A stretch of DNA of 64,000 bases from Euphorbia lathyris (GCF_963576675.1 NC_088913.1:19914001-19978000), one strand, 5' to 3'. Counted from the stretch's first letter, positions 33,831 to 45,752 are shown. Numbers and translations: made by a program. Notes: generated by a model not told the origin, from the letters alone.

Positions 33831-33926
33831 TATATAAAGTTCTTACAAATTGGAAGAAAAAAGTTAGGAAAAACCCTAAAATCTATTGGAAGAAAAACCC
33901 CTAAAACCAGTAAGGAAAAAACCCTA
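33831..33926 (+). promoter_or_regulatory. SKIP22 copy 1 core promoter: TATA box and two telo-boxes
   Basis: TATATAA at 33831-33837, 111 bp upstream of the ATG. Telo-box words AAACCCTA at 33871-33878 and 33919-33926 lie in the presumed leader. Copy 2 keeps both telo-boxes (62156-62163 and 62204-62211), but its TATA (59083-59089) is cut off by a Helitron. Confidence 0.55.
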
Positions 33927-33941
33927 AAAATCAGCCACAAA

Positions 33942-35099
33942 ATGATGAAACTTAGATTTCGAAGTCTGGAAACTCGGACATTGGAAGTACCTGTGATCTA
34001 CTCGATTCCACAGCTCAAATATCATCTATGTTATTCCCTTTTTCACCCTCCTACTTTCCCATCTTCTCTCCGTTTATCTCTCAACGAAAAGGATGAGCTT
34101 TCCTCGCCCTCTCCCCATGACTCCTTGCTCTCTACCGGCATAACCTCCGGCGACCTCATCTATTATGACTTTTCTTATTCTTCTGCTCAACAACCAGGTA
34201 ATTCTCCGTCTCAAATTGAAGATATAGGTAAGAGATTGTCCGAGCCAAATTTGTTGAGGAGGGTATTATGGGAAAATATGGGTAATGATTTCAGTGATAA
34301 TAAGCTTGTTTTTCTTGCTGTTCATGCTGTTCTAATAGAATCTGGCTTTGTTGGTTTCAATTCCATGTCTGGATTGAGAGTTGAGAAAGAGAAAGCTTCT
34401 TCCATGACTTTCACTATGTCAATTAGCTATACTCTTCCTCAACTTTTATCTGATGATAATGATACAACAGACTCAATTGTGCTGAAATTTCAGAATTTAG
34501 GGCATTATGTTAATGTCTACGGCTCCTTGGCCAATAGCCATTTAGGTCTGCATAAGTTGAACATAGATAAAACTAGATATGTTCCTGCTATTGGAACATT
34601 TTGGGTAACTGGTGATGGCTGTGATAGGGTGAATGAGATGGATTCAAATGCTGAAAAAGTTATTTTTGAGTTGTGGAAATTTGTCAAGGATGGGCTAGCT
34701 TTGCCTCTGTTGATTGATTTGTGTGAAAAAACTGGTTTGGATCTCCCACCTTGCTTGATTGGTCTTCCAGCAGACTTAAAGTTTAGCATTTTGGAGTTAC
34801 TGCCAGGTGAAGACATTGGGAGAGTGGCATATGTTTGTAAAGAGATGATGTATTTATCTTCTAACAATGAGTTATGGAAGGAAAAGTATATGTCCGAATT
34901 TGGCACTGAGACTGGAGCTGTATCATCGCATACCTGTAATTGGAAAGCAAGGTTTGCTTCTTCTTTGAAGTGGAAGAGATTTGAACAGAAAGAACGCATA
35001 CGCGTTCGCGATCTGCAATCTTTCTTACGCGTTCGCAAAGCCAAGGGTTCAATTGGTTACATAACAAGGCATCCCTATCCCATTGATCTCATTGATTAA
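33942..35099 (+). CDS. SKIP22-like: F-box protein SKIP22-like (FBXO7 family), copy 1
   Basis: An intronless frame of 385 residues from the ATG at 33942. The N-terminal 80 residues are ubiquitin-like (MMKLRFRSLET, ITSGDLIYYDF). A central region typical of plant SKIP22 proteins follows (IVLKFQNLGHYVNVYGSLA; FELWKFVKDGLALPLL, PI31/FP-like). The F-box is at about 283-325 (GLPADLKFSILELLPGEDI, VAYVCKEM, NELWKEKY). SKIP22 proteins act as substrate adaptors of SCF ubiquitin ligases. Compared with copy 2 it lacks three codons near residue 9 and nine codons around residue 95, and gains nine codons near residue 361 through a repeat of CGCGTTCGC. It ends soon after RHPYPIDLID, shorter than I recall for Arabidopsis SKIP22, so the C-terminus may be truncated. 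Confidence 0.82.
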   Translation: MMKLRFRSLETRTLEVPVIYSIPQLKYHLCYSLFHPPTFPSSLRLSLNEKDELSSPSPHDSLLSTGITSGDLIYYDFSYSSAQQPGNSPSQIEDIGKRLSEPNLLRRVLWENMGNDFSDNKLVFLAVHAVLIESGFVGFNSMSGLRVEKEKASSMTFTMSISYTLPQLLSDDNDTTDSIVLKFQNLGHYVNVYGSLANSHLGLHKLNIDKTRYVPAIGTFWVTGDGCDRVNEMDSNAEKVIFELWKFVKDGLALPLLIDLCEKTGLDLPPCLIGLPADLKFSILELLPGEDIGRVAYVCKEMMYLSSNNELWKEKYMSEFGTETGAVSSHTCNWKARFASSLKWKRFEQKERIRVRDLQSFLRVRKAKGSIGYITRHPYPIDLID

Positions 35100-35630
35100 G
35101 TGATAAAGGGTTCCATTCCTAGCAAACCTATTTAATAATAAATTGAAGGACATGGTAATATGGATCTGTATCGTGCCCACTTCAAATAAAGTGGACATTC
35201 ATTTGTGAAGATGTGTGAGATATTAATATGAAGTTGACCTTTAACTATTAGCTTAACCTTTTAGTTAAACTATGAAGCTGAATGTTGTTTCTAGTGACTT
35301 TTTGCTGTGAATTTTTGCTCTGAGTAATCATATAATTGTGTTTGCAGGTAACTTTGTGATTTGTTGAACAGACTAATATATCATATTAAACCTTTTAAAT
35401 GTTTAACGTGTTACTAACACCAATCAACAGATTACTCTGCCTATTTGGCTTAATGCCCATAACTGGTCACAAGTCCGGACAAAGAAGGAGAGTTTATGTA
35501 CAGGTTGCAAGGTTGCAATATGTGATGGTGGTATTTGTTTTTTCCTGTTTTATTGCTTTTTATTGAGTTGTAGGTTACTGAATCTCTTTTTTTTTTTTAC
35601 ATGGTGATAGCCTCTGCAACTAAAAGTTGT
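35100..35630 (+). repeat. Shared 3' flank of SKIP22 copy 1
   Basis: Nearly identical to 63384-63895, covering the presumed 3' untranslated region (GTGATAAAGGGTTCCATTCC onward). Similarity breaks off around 35628, where unrelated sequence and then the Copia fragment begin. Confidence 0.8.
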
Positions 35631-35639
35631 TTTGAGGAT

Positions 35640-36934
35640 ATGCATAATATGGTTGTTTTGAGGATATGCATAATTTTGAATATTTAGTAAATTGCAAACA
35701 ATAATTCATGGTACCTCTTAAGTATTTCAATAAGCGATAAAGTGCACTCCAGTGTTCATTATTTGGATAATGAGTATATCTACTCAATCTACTAACAGCA
35801 TAGGCTATGTCAGGTCTAGTTTGGTTCATTAGGAACATTACACTGCCTATGATCTTAGCATATTCCTCTTGGGAGACACTATTTCCTCCCTTATTACTTG
35901 TTAAATTTACACTAAGATCATAAGGAGTTCTAGCTGGAACTACATCAAAACTGTTAAATTTTTTCAATAGTTTATCCACATAATGTGACTGTCCTAATGA
36001 AAACCCATTTTCTGTCTTAGTAATTTTGATGCCAAGAATTACATCCGCTTCTCCCATGTCTTTCATGTCAAAGTGAGAAGATAGAAATGATTTTGTATCA
36101 TCAACCATATCTAAGTTTGTTCCTAAGATTAGGATGTCATCTACATATAGGCATATAATCACATAATTCGAATCACAAGACTTAGAATAGACACATGTAT
36201 CCGATCCATTAACCACATACCCATTGGAAAGTAAAACACTGTTAAATTTTTCATACCATTGCTTGGGTGATTGTTTCAACCCATAGAGTGACTTTCTCAA
36301 TTTGCACACTTTGTCCTCGTGTCCAGGTATGACGTGTCCTTCTGGTTGGTGTACATAGATCTCCTCTTCTAAATCCCCATTTAGAAATGCCGTCTTTACA
36401 TCCATTTGATGTATCACCAGGTTATGAATTGCTGCAATTGCAATCAGAACTCTAATAGTAGAGATTTTAGTAACAGGAGAATAAGTATCAAAATAGTCAA
36501 TTCCTTTCTTTTGACTATAACCCACTACAACTAATCTAGCCTTAAATTTTTCAATGGATCCGTCAGGCCTCAATTTTTGTTTAAATATCCATTTACACCT
36601 TATAGGTCCAGAGCCTTTTGGCAGATCAACCAATTCCCATGTATTGTTGGCCATAATGGAATCTATTTCACTCTTAATAGCTTCTTTCTAAAAATCAGCA
36701 TTTATAGAAGTAACAACTTCTTTATATGTTTTTGGTCTTCTTCTATTAGATGGCAGACATAATCTCATCAGTAATATATGTTATCTGGATTTTCTAATAG
36801 AAAGGCTGAAATGAAATCTGGTCCAAAGCTATTTTCTATTCTTCTTATTTTGCTTCTCCTAGGTTCAAAAGCAACATCATTTTCATTCTCATCCTGAGGT
36901 AGAGATGAAGTAGACTCAATTGGAGTAGAGATAG
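35640..36934 (-). pseudogene. Copia polyprotein fragment, 3' part (reverse transcriptase)
   Basis: Minus strand. The Copia RT motifs are complete: [49 protein letters not shown] and the catalytic CLYVDDIL (around 36130-36160). The frame ends at 35620 after [11 protein letters not shown], so the Copia RNase H is missing. Upstream an in-frame TAG precedes [12 protein letters not shown] (near 36690) and the frame is broken near 36740-36770. It is interrupted at 36935-36939 by the Gypsy element and continues at 43345-43671. No Copia LTRs were found. Confidence 0.85.
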
Positions 36935-36939
36935 GTAAT

Positions 36940-37417
36940 TGATAACATCGGGATATTATCGCAAGGACCAAAAGAGATAATCGCCTCAAGTATGCCACGT
37001 GGCATAGGAAGCCGCCCGGAGGATCCCCCTGGGTTAGCTCTAAGAGATCCGCTGGCGGATCTCTATGGCGAATCTCTCTATTTACCTAAGTAACGGCTAA
37101 CCGTCAACTCGGCCATAATGATCATTAAATGAATCATTAATAGTCTTAACCCGCCAGGTTAAGAGTAACTTGTAATCGCCATTAAATGAGCATTAATGGA
37201 GACTCTCTAGTTACCTAGAAGTTACAAATCCATCAAACTATAAATAGCCTACGTCTAGGCTATCGAGGTATATATATATTCTTACTCTTCGCTAAGCTTT
37301 GTCCATACAGTTTATTCTCCATATTTGTTACTGACTTTGGCATCGGAGTGTCCCCGGCCGATCCCAACGGCGCTTCACAGGGACGTGATCTGATTGGAAA
37401 TTTCTCCAGTGTTATCA
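36940..37417 (+). repeat. 5' LTR of the Gypsy element
   Basis: Contains TATAAATAG (about 37240), a likely pol II start region, and a perfect 22-bp palindrome with arms AGAGATCCGC (37043-37052) and GCGGATCTCT (37055-37064). Confidence 0.93.
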
Positions 37418-37480
37418 ATTGGTGCGGTGAAGGTGGAATCCTTGGTTAAATAAAGGATTTTTTGTTCACACTGAAACATC

Positions 37481-40400
37481 ATGACGGAGGAAAGACGAAA
37501 TTCCTCCTCTGAGATTAAATCACTGATAATTACACCGCCAAGTGCTGGTCGCACAGATACGACCACTCCTGAGAATTGTTATAAATGTCACAAGGAAAAT
37601 GGCTACGCGGATGCTCGCTGGGGGTTGACTCGAAAAACCAAACGACTTGGTGGACAAGGTAAATTGGATCGATTTATCCAAATAGAAGGAAGAGAAGATG
37701 ATAGACTCAAGGAGGACTCGACGAAAAGGAAGAGAAAAAACATAATTAACGTTATAGCTGGCGGACCTGGTTATCAGCCAATGGCAAAGAAGGCAAGGAT
37801 GACCACCCTTGAGAGAATGTCATTAAACCGCCCTTTTTCAGATACAGGTCAGAAGATTGCACCCCATGCGGACGCACTGGTTGTCACCATGAGGGTTGAA
37901 GGTTGGGAAATAAGGCGAGTAATGATTGATACGGGAAGTTCATGTAACATCATTACACGAGGAGCATTCGCCAAACTCAAAATTGATCCTGTCCGGGTAG
38001 AACCAACTGTGGTCGATATTTTAGGAGTAACTGGTCATACCATTCAGACGAAAGGTCAGGTTACTTTGGACTGCGAGCTTACTAGGGATGATCAAGTTTG
38101 GAGAGAAGATTTGGAGTTTTCGATCTTAGATGGACAATTAGCTTACAATATTATCCTTGGACGACCTTTTATCTCCGAAGTTGCAGCTCTTATCTCCATT
38201 CGCCATTTAACACTCTACATTCCCACGGCCAAGGGATGCATGATGGTCAAAGGTTGTCAAAAAGTGGCCCAAGAGACATATTCTGCATCCTTAATGATTC
38301 GCCCTCAATCTAAGGAGGAGGATGAGGAGGAACGCGTCACAATGGCTTTGGGGGAAACCGAAATGTACCCTGTGGCGGATGGGAAGCAGGTGCGGATAGC
38401 TAAAAGTCTACAAGGTGAGATCAGAGACGCAATCACCAAAGTACTTTGCGAAACTGAAGATGTTTTCGCGTGGAAGGATGAAGTACTCCCCAAGATTAGC
38501 CCAGACGTGATCACCCATAAACTCAACATTGACAAAAACGCGGTTCCTGTGGCTCAGAAGAGGAGAAACCATGGTCCGGAAAGGCAAAAAGTGATTGAGG
38601 ATGAAATCGCCAAGCTCCAAAAGGCGGATGCCATCGAGGAGGTGCTTTATACCTAGTGGTTGGCGAACGTCGTACTAGTCAAGAAAGCTGGCGGGTCTTA
38701 TCGTATGTGCATCGATTTCACAGATCTTAATAAAGCCTGCCCCAAAGATAATTATCCTCTACCGTGCATAGAAATGCTTGTAGATGGAACTGCCGGTCAC
38801 GCAATGTATTCCTTTACTGATGTAAAGTCTAGTTATCATCAAATCCCTATGGAGCCCTCGGATAGAATCAAGACCTCGTTCGTAACACATCAGGCCACTT
38901 ATTGTTTCAAAGTTATGCCCTTCGGGCTCAAGAATGCGGGAGCTACCTATCAGAGGATGATGAACAAGATATTCGCGGACAATAAAAGTGGTAATTATTC
39001 CGTCTACGTAGATGACATGATCATTAAAAGCACGACGGCAGAAAGGCATGCAGAAGATATAAAGGAAGTACTGGGCGTACTGCGACACCACAACATCAAG
39101 TTAAATCCCGAGAAATGCACTTTTGGAGCTACATATGGAAAATTTTTAGGATTCATGATCAGTGAAAAAGGAGTTAGCCCAAACCCTGACAAAGTCAAAG
39201 CAGTTCTTGAGATGCAAGCGCCCCGGAACATCAAGGAGGTACAACGCCTTAACGGGCGTATCATAGCCTTGGGCAGGTTTATTTCTTACTCAGCCCGTAG
39301 ATGTCAGCATTTTTTCGAAGTTATCAAACAGCAAAAAGCATTCGAGTGGAATGAAGATTGTCAGAATGCCTTTGAAGGAATCAAGCGGTTCCTCACAGAA
39401 CCACCTATGATGAGTCGACCTTTGAAGGGAGAAGATTTATACATGTATGTATCGGTCACGGATAAAGCCGTATGCACGGTCATGATACGGGAGGAGGATG
39501 GCCAACAGTTCCCAATTTATTACGTGAGCAAGGTTTTGAAAGATGCTGAAACCAGATATTCAAGACTAGATAAAATGGCACTGGCTGTTGTAACCACGGC
39601 AATACGCCTTAGGCCATATTTTCAGGCGCATACAGTAATAGTTCGTACCAATATACCAATGAGAAAAGTATTGCAGAAGCCGGACACTTCGGGAAGGTTG
39701 ATGGAATGGGCGATCCGCCTAGGCGAATTTGATGTAAGATATGAAAGCAAGTCATCATTGAAAAGTCAAGTCATGGCGGACTTCGTGAATGAATTCACTG
39801 ATTAGGGGATATCTCATCCCAAACCTCCGTTAGAAGAATGGTCGATGTATACCGACGGGGCTTCATCAGCGGAGGGAGCAGGGGTGGGAGTTATGATCAA
39901 GGGTCCCCATTACATAAAATTGCAGTACGCAGCAAAATTAAATTTCCATGCCATTAATAATGCTGCTGAGTACGAGGCCCTGATATTGGGTCTACGTATA
40001 CTTCAAGAGATCACCCCGGAGCGGATCGTGATCTACAACGATTCAAAACTAATGGTCAACCAAGTCATCAAGAATTACGAGGTAAAAGACGAGATCCTGG
40101 CCAAATATGTAGCAGAAGTCAAAAAATTGCTAGATAACCTTGAAGCTAAAGAAGCCAGATGGGAATTGGTTCACATACCAAGAGAATCCAACACAGAGGC
40201 GGATCAATTGGCCAAAATGGCTTCTTGTGAGACAAACTGAGCAGATCCGGACTGTCCCTTCGAGGTAAAAATGGCCCCGGCATTTGTATCTGCAGAAGTA
40301 ACCCTACTCACAACAGTGGAAGATGATTGGAGGACGGTTATCCGTCAATACTTGCTAAATGGAACATTACCTGAAGATAAAGAAGAGTCGCGAAGGATAA

Positions 40401-42112
40401 TCAGAAGGGCAGCTTATTTCTCCTTGATCAACGATGGTCTTTATAGAAAATCCTTTAGCCATCCTTGGCTGAAGTGCATTCTACCTGAGGAGGGACAGCA
40501 AATCCTTAAGGAGCTACACGAGGGATCTTGTGGATCACACGAGGCATCCGCCACGATTTTGAAAAAATCCAGGTTAGCAGGTTTCTACTGGCCCACGGCC
40601 GAGTTAGACGCCCAGAGTTTGGTAGAATCTTGTCACAGTTGCCAGATTCATGCAAATGAGTCACACACCACCAAGCACATCCAAAAACCAATCATTGAAG
40701 GCCGTCCGTTCGCCCTCTGGGGAATAGACATTGTTGGCCCATTTCCTCCAACTCGCCGGCAAAAGAGGTATGTAATAGTGGCGGTGGACCATTTCACCAA
40801 ATGGGTGGAAGCCGAGGCTGTTTCCTCCATTACAGCGGAGCGGATAGTGGATTTTGTTAGGGACAACATCGTGGGAAGATACGACATTCCACATACTATT
40901 ATCACCGACAACGGGACATAATTTAACCGTGGCAAATTCAAGGCTTTTTGTGAGGGATTGGGCATCCTGAACAGATTCGCTTCCGTTTATTATCCTCAGT
41001 CCAATGGAATGACCGAAGTAACCAACCAAACGATTGTAAAAGTGATAAAAAAGAGACTAGGAGAACACGACAAAAAATGGGCGGATCAGCTTACGAGTGT
41101 TTTGTGGGCCTATCGTACAACTCCTAGAACTGCTACAGGAGAAACGCCATTCGCCCTTTCTCATGGAGTGGAGGCCGTAATCCCAGTTGAAATACAAGTC
41201 CCCAGTGATCAAGTGGCCTTTTATTGCGAAGAGGACAATGATAAACAGTTAAGGGACCGCCTAGATCGGGTTGAAGACCGTAAAAACCAATCCTATGTAC
41301 GCATGGCAGCGTATAAGCAGCGGATTGCCTCTTATCATGACAAAAATGTCAAGCTTGTGGATTTGAAGATGGGGGATCTGGTGCTTCGTAAAGCTGATAA
41401 AATCCAATCTCGAGAAGGCAAAGGCAAGTTAGGGATCAATTGGGTAGGTCCATACCTGTAACATCCCCAAAACCCTAACATATGAGTCTTCCCACATTCA
41501 TATATATTTTCATGATTGAATACATACATTTTAGATTCATCTCATTGTCAGTAGAAGTTTTGTATGCATAATGCGATTATCGTGTGATTAGTAGGCGATT
41601 AGTGTGTCGTTAACTTGGTACTGATGACCTATTTTGGTTTGTGCTCTTTACATTAGTTGTATATACATATATGTGTAATATGTTTATTGAGTAGGCAGCT
41701 CACCCCTTGCCAACAGATTTTACAGGTTAGGTGGAGTTCTTCTTGCTTAAGGTCGCACCAGCAGTGTCAGTCCATTCTCATCTAGGCATTTTGGAGTCTT
41801 GTGAATGTACTTTTGTTTTGTAAATCCTCTGTGTAGGATAATGACTTAAACGTGTATTGTAAATTATAAATGCTTTCTCTTATGTATAATATGTAAAATT
41901 TATATGAGATTGAAGTTTATATGATTGAGAATTGAAAACATGTCTATGACTGATATTGTGTGAGATATCATGTGATCCAAATGAGGGGGTTACAATACCA
42001 GATAGTGGAGAAGGTTGGACCAGCCACATTCAAAATACAAGATACGGAGGGCAATACGCTACCACGCACGTGGAATCTCCAAAACCTTCGCAAATACTTC
42101 GTCAGAAAATGA
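37481..42112 (+). pseudogene. Gypsy gag remnant and pol (protease, RT, RNase H, integrase)
   Basis: One frame, never shifted, runs from 37481 to 41461. It carries four stops: TAG 38654-38656, TAG 39803-39805, TGA 40238-40240 and TAA 40919-40921. The gag part is only a degenerate zinc-knuckle region (CYKCHKENG). The protease has MIDTGSSCN (about 37924). RT has FTDVKSSYHQI and the catalytic YVDDM (39005-39019). RNase H starts at MYTDGASS (39845). The integrase zinc finger (HEGSCGSHE...CHSC) and D, D, E residues (GIDIVGPF, IITDNGT, NGMTEVTN) are present. The last codons (from IVEKVGPATF) lie beyond the nested solo LTR and end at TGA 42110-42112. Confidence 0.9.
41457..41994 (+). mobile_element. 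Solo LTR nested in the Gypsy integrase end
   Basis: 538 bp from TGTAACATCCCC to GGGGGTTACA, flanked by a perfect 5-bp duplication ATACC (41452-41456 and 41995-41999). It splits the integrase reading frame after WVGPY, and the frame is continuous across it once the insert and one duplication copy are disregarded. The TGTAACA...TTACA ends resemble chromovirus-type Gypsy LTRs. No internal domain. Confidence 0.9.
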
Positions 42113-42861
42113 AGCACGCTCACGGTCTTGAGTACTCTTTTTTCCTTTAACAAGCTTTTTTTCCCATGTGGGTTTTCTTGTTAAACGGTTATCAAATGAA
42201 GCTCCTTTATAAAAGACCTATTCGCTGTAATAAGGTGTCTTTTCCATTAATAAACATGGTTGATCAACTTTATATCCTTTACTGTTGCAATTTCAGTATG
42301 TTACAAAGAGAACATCCCGAGTTCTCTACATTCACAATAGATCCGCCACTAGGCGGATCATGGTCACCGATAGAGTTAAAACGATCCTTGGACGCAAGGT
42401 CTCTACACTCTCATATCCTTCCCAGAGAAGGATTTATAAGTCCTGCGGGCGGATCATTTCACCTTAAAGATAGGTAACAAATTGAACCCCTGGGCAGCTT
42501 TACTTCCTCCAAGAAGGAATAGAACAGCTTCAAAACCTTCACAAAGGTTCATATAATGGAGTATGGCTGGCCACCTACTCCAATCTTTAAGTAAAAGCGG
42601 AAAAATAGGGTTATCCCCTTTCTTCTTCGCCCTCACTACTTGAGGGTCCTCCTCCACATTCATAGATTCGCCACCAGTAAAGATACCACCTAAGGGATAA
42701 AATCTAACGAACAGACGAAATCAAATCATCCGTCACAATTATGATGTCACTATATGTGCCGGCCATAAAAGAACATCGAACAAAATGCTCACAGAAGCAT
42801 AGAACGGCGCGCAGAAGTCCAAAAGCCCTGAAGGACTTTAAAAGCCTTTTGAGGGGGCTTC
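42113..42861 (+). other. Gypsy 3' noncoding region and polypurine tract
   Basis: No conserved frame. It contains the inverted pair GATCCGCC (42340-42347) and GGCGGATC (42352-42359), echoing the palindrome in the LTR, and ends with the purine tract just before the 3' LTR. Confidence 0.6.
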
Positions 42862-43339
42862 TGATAACATCGGGATATTATCGCAAGGACCAAAAGAGAT
42901 AATCGCCTCAAGTATGCCACGTGGCATAGGAAGCCGCCCGGAGGATCCCCCTGGGTTAGCTCTAAGAGATCCGCTGGCGGATCTCTATGGCGAATCTCTC
43001 CATTTACCTAAGTAACGGCTAACCGTCAACTCGGCCATAATGATCATTAAATGAATCATTAATAGTCTTAACCCGCCAGGTTAAGAGTAACTTGTAATCG
43101 CCATTAAATGAGCATTAATGGAGACTCTCTAGTTACCTAGAAGTTACAAATCCATCAAACTATAAATAGCCTACGTCTAGGCTATCGAGGTATATATATA
43201 TTCTTACTCTTCGCTAAGCTTTGTCCATACAGTTTATTCTCCATATTTGTTACTGACTTTGGCATCGGAGTGTCCCCGGCCGATCCCAACGGCGCCTCAC
43301 AGGGACGTGATCTGATTGGAAATTTCTCCAGTGTTATCA
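42862..43339 (+). repeat. 3' LTR of the Gypsy element
   Basis: Same length as the 5' LTR. It differs only at two T-to-C positions (TCTCTCCATTT against TCTCTCTATTT, and GGCGCCTCAC against GGCGCTTCAC). Confidence 0.93.
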
Positions 43340-43344
43340 GTAAT

Positions 43345-43671
43345 GAAGTAGAAGCACTAGTTGCATCACACTGTTTGTCTTTCTTTAGGGGAAAGATGTT
43401 TTCAAAAAACACTACATCTCTAGATTCACATATGCTATAGTCGTTCAGATTCATGAACCTATAAGCGGCACTATTTGAGGCATAACCAATGAAAACACAA
43501 TCAAAGGTCTTGGGTCCTATGTTTGGCTTTCTAAAGGATAGAAATGCAACTTTAGCAAGACAACCCCGAACTCTCAAAAAATTCAAATTGGGTGCAAACC
43601 CCTTCCACAGTTCATAAGGAGTTTTAACTAACTTTTTATGAGGAACCCTATTCAAATGGCAACCCAATGCC
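43345..43671 (-). pseudogene. Copia polyprotein fragment, 5' part (integrase end)
   Basis: Minus-strand continuation of the Copia fragment at 35640-36934: KTPYELWKGFAPNLNFLRVRG, FDCVFIGYASNSAAYRF and VVFFENIFPL are the C-terminal integrase-to-RT linker region. The Gypsy insertion lies between it and the RT part. The catalytic integrase core is missing; a LINE fragment abuts at about 43672. Confidence 0.82.
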
Positions 43672-44560
43672 TAGTATCACTAGTTAACATCTTCCATCTA
43701 AGCTTAGCAAGGAAGGCGAGATTAAACGGTCGTGTTTCATGCAACCCCAATCCTCCAAGAAGCTTTGGTCTACAGACATTAGCCTAGGCAACATGGTGAA
43801 TTTTTCGATGGCCTTCAACTGAACCCCACAAAAACGCTCGATTGTAGCGATCAATGCGTCGACAGATGCTCATCAGTATTAGAGCAGTTTGCATAGCATA
43901 ACTGGGTATAGAGGAGGTGACAGACCGAATTAAAGTGGCCCGACCCGCCAACGACAAGCATTTAGACTTCCACCCCATAAGTCTATTCTGAACCCGATCA
44001 ACGACAAGCTGATACGTCTCCCTAGTCACACGAGAATGGATCAGCGACATCCCCAAATACTTCCCTAACTCTGTGGTACTCGCAAAGCCCAGAATGTCAC
44101 ACATAGCACGCTTGTCATCCTCCAATACATTCGAAGAGAAGAAGACACAAGACTTATTCAAACTAACCTTTTGCCCCGAAGCACTACAAAAACAGTCCAA
44201 AATATTAGTGATAACATGGGTCTGGTAGGAGACTTGCGGTCCGCCCTACGGATGCTCATCGGTTTCCACTGCTTACTAGCAACTGCATCCTCGATCATAT
44301 GACTGAGTCTCTCCAAGCACAAGACAAACAAATATGGGGATAGAGGATCACATTGTCTAAAGCCTCTTGACGGAGTGAATCCATGAAGTTTTTCCCCATT
44401 CCACAGAACATTCATAGCCGAATCAGAAACACAGTTCAAGATAAGCTGAATCCAAAGCGGGCTCAACCTCAAGAGAGGAAGAGTATCCTTCAGAAAAGAC
44501 CAACTTATTCAATCATACGTTTTTTCAAGGTCCAACTTCAGGATCATAGTACCTATTCGA
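43672..44560 (-). pseudogene. LINE reverse-transcriptase fragment (minus strand)
   Basis: Minus-strand pieces of a LINE RT from a subfamily other than LINE-A and LINE-B: SRGFRQCDPLSPYLFVLC (44376-44323), then SGQKVSLNKSC and LGKYLGMSLIHSR, then GRATLIRSVTSSIPSYAMQT. The FADD catalytic segment between them is deleted. No 5' or 3' end of the element remains. Confidence 0.78.
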
Positions 44561-45503
44561 CTCATTTGGATAATATAGAGAAATATTTAAAGAAAAAAAC
44601 AAAAATTTCACTCTTTGGGGAACAAGTTATTTAGTTACAAAAACTGAGCAATATTTGGGAGCAATGTAGCCAAATTTTGAATTGTGCTTGTACAACTAGG
44701 TAAATAACTTATGTAAAAAAAAATTCATTGGTGTTTTTCCATTTGTTTGTTAAAAAGCTAAGTGAGATAAATGCATTTATCTGTTTGAAAAGTGTTGTTC
44801 TTGAAAATTTGAAAATTGTGGAAATTCTAGATATCAATCCTCGAATTCAGAAATTTTGGAAATTTTTAGAATTGAATTCAAAACAAAAAATAAGTTGTAC
44901 AAATTTTATCCACGGCTATAAAACCTTAACAGAATTAAAGTCTATTTCTTAAATAAATGCGGCTAAAATTTGTTTATTTTTTTCTTTTGGATAGATTTAG
45001 TTTTAGGCTAAAATTAATTAAATCCTATATCTTTCAAAATTAACAATCAATCTCCAATTATTTAGCCTAATTTTTTTTTATTAATTTCAAATTAGTACAA
45101 ATTTAAAGATTGAATTTTGATATAATATATGAAATTATTTTTATTTATTTTCTTTACCTTTTGAACTCATTTTTTTTTAAACTTTTGAGACTTAAAAATA
45201 TGAGAAATTTAAAAATCAAAATAAAAAGATATATATTTTGTTTCTCTTGAAGATTAGATAATTTTAATTTTTTAACACTTAACACACTAAAACGGTAAAA
45301 TTTTAATATATTCGATAGGAAAAAAAGTTCTCGGACTGAAGGCTGCTCTTCAAATGTGGAGTCCTCGCTTCCACACATAACTTACATTTTTTTTTTATGT
45401 TAAAAACTGAAATTTAATTTAGATAATAAAATGAAAAATGTATATTCAAAATAGAAAGGCAAGAGTGTAATTTACCAAGAAGCGATCAACTAGAATACAA
45501 GGT

Positions 45504-45521
45504 CACGTGCCATATCACGTG
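45504..45521 (+). promoter_or_regulatory. Twin G-box promoter, block B
   Basis: CACGTG at 45504-45509 and 45516-45521. The downstream telo-box word is mutated here (TTAGGTTT). Confidence 0.55.
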
Positions 45522-45669
45522 ATAAAACAAATTAGGTTTCTATCGTTTCCTTCTATAAATAGCTTGCTTCAGCCCCTCTTTTCTCCATAATTTAGGTTTA
45601 CCGTCTTTGTTTCGATTCTGTATTTTCCTTTTAATTTTTCTCTAGATCTATGTATTCAACTTCTCTGCT

Positions 45670-45752
45670 ATGATGAATTTTTACTGTGTACCAGATGCGG
45701 TTCTCTTATGAGTCCGTGTTTGATGGCAATACAACCTTCTAAGAAGTTCTGA
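45670..45752 (+). ncRNA. C/D snoRNA-like segment (block B)
   Basis: ATGATGA box C at 45670-45676 and CTGA box D at 45749-45752. The rRNA-complementary word has one change (CCTTCTAAGAAG), which would still allow a G-U pair. See the block C entry for the full argument. Confidence 0.25.

Larger units (their letters stand above)
36940..43339 (+). mobile_element. Gypsy LTR retrotransposon with nearly identical LTRs, gag-deleted
   Basis: 6,400 bp, flanked by the 5-bp duplication GTAAT (36935-36939 and 43340-43344). LTRs of 478 bp (36940-37417 and 42862-43339) start TGATAACATC and end TGTTATCA and differ at two positions. The primer site lies just after the 5' LTR (TGGTGCGGTG, 37421) and a purine tract, GAGGGGGCTT, precedes the 3' LTR. 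The pol order protease, RT, RNase H, integrase is Gypsy, probably Tat/Athila lineage. Most of gag is missing, pol has four in-frame stops, and a solo LTR interrupts the end of pol, so the copy is nonautonomous. Confidence 0.93.

Noticed and set aside
34517..35044. Minus-strand open frames over both SKIP22 copies
   Set aside because: Antisense shadows of the F-box gene with no independent motif.
37481..42112. Gypsy pol as a functional gene using stop-codon readthrough
   Set aside because: Four different stops spread through protease, RT, RNase H and integrase, plus a deleted gag, are not a readthrough design.
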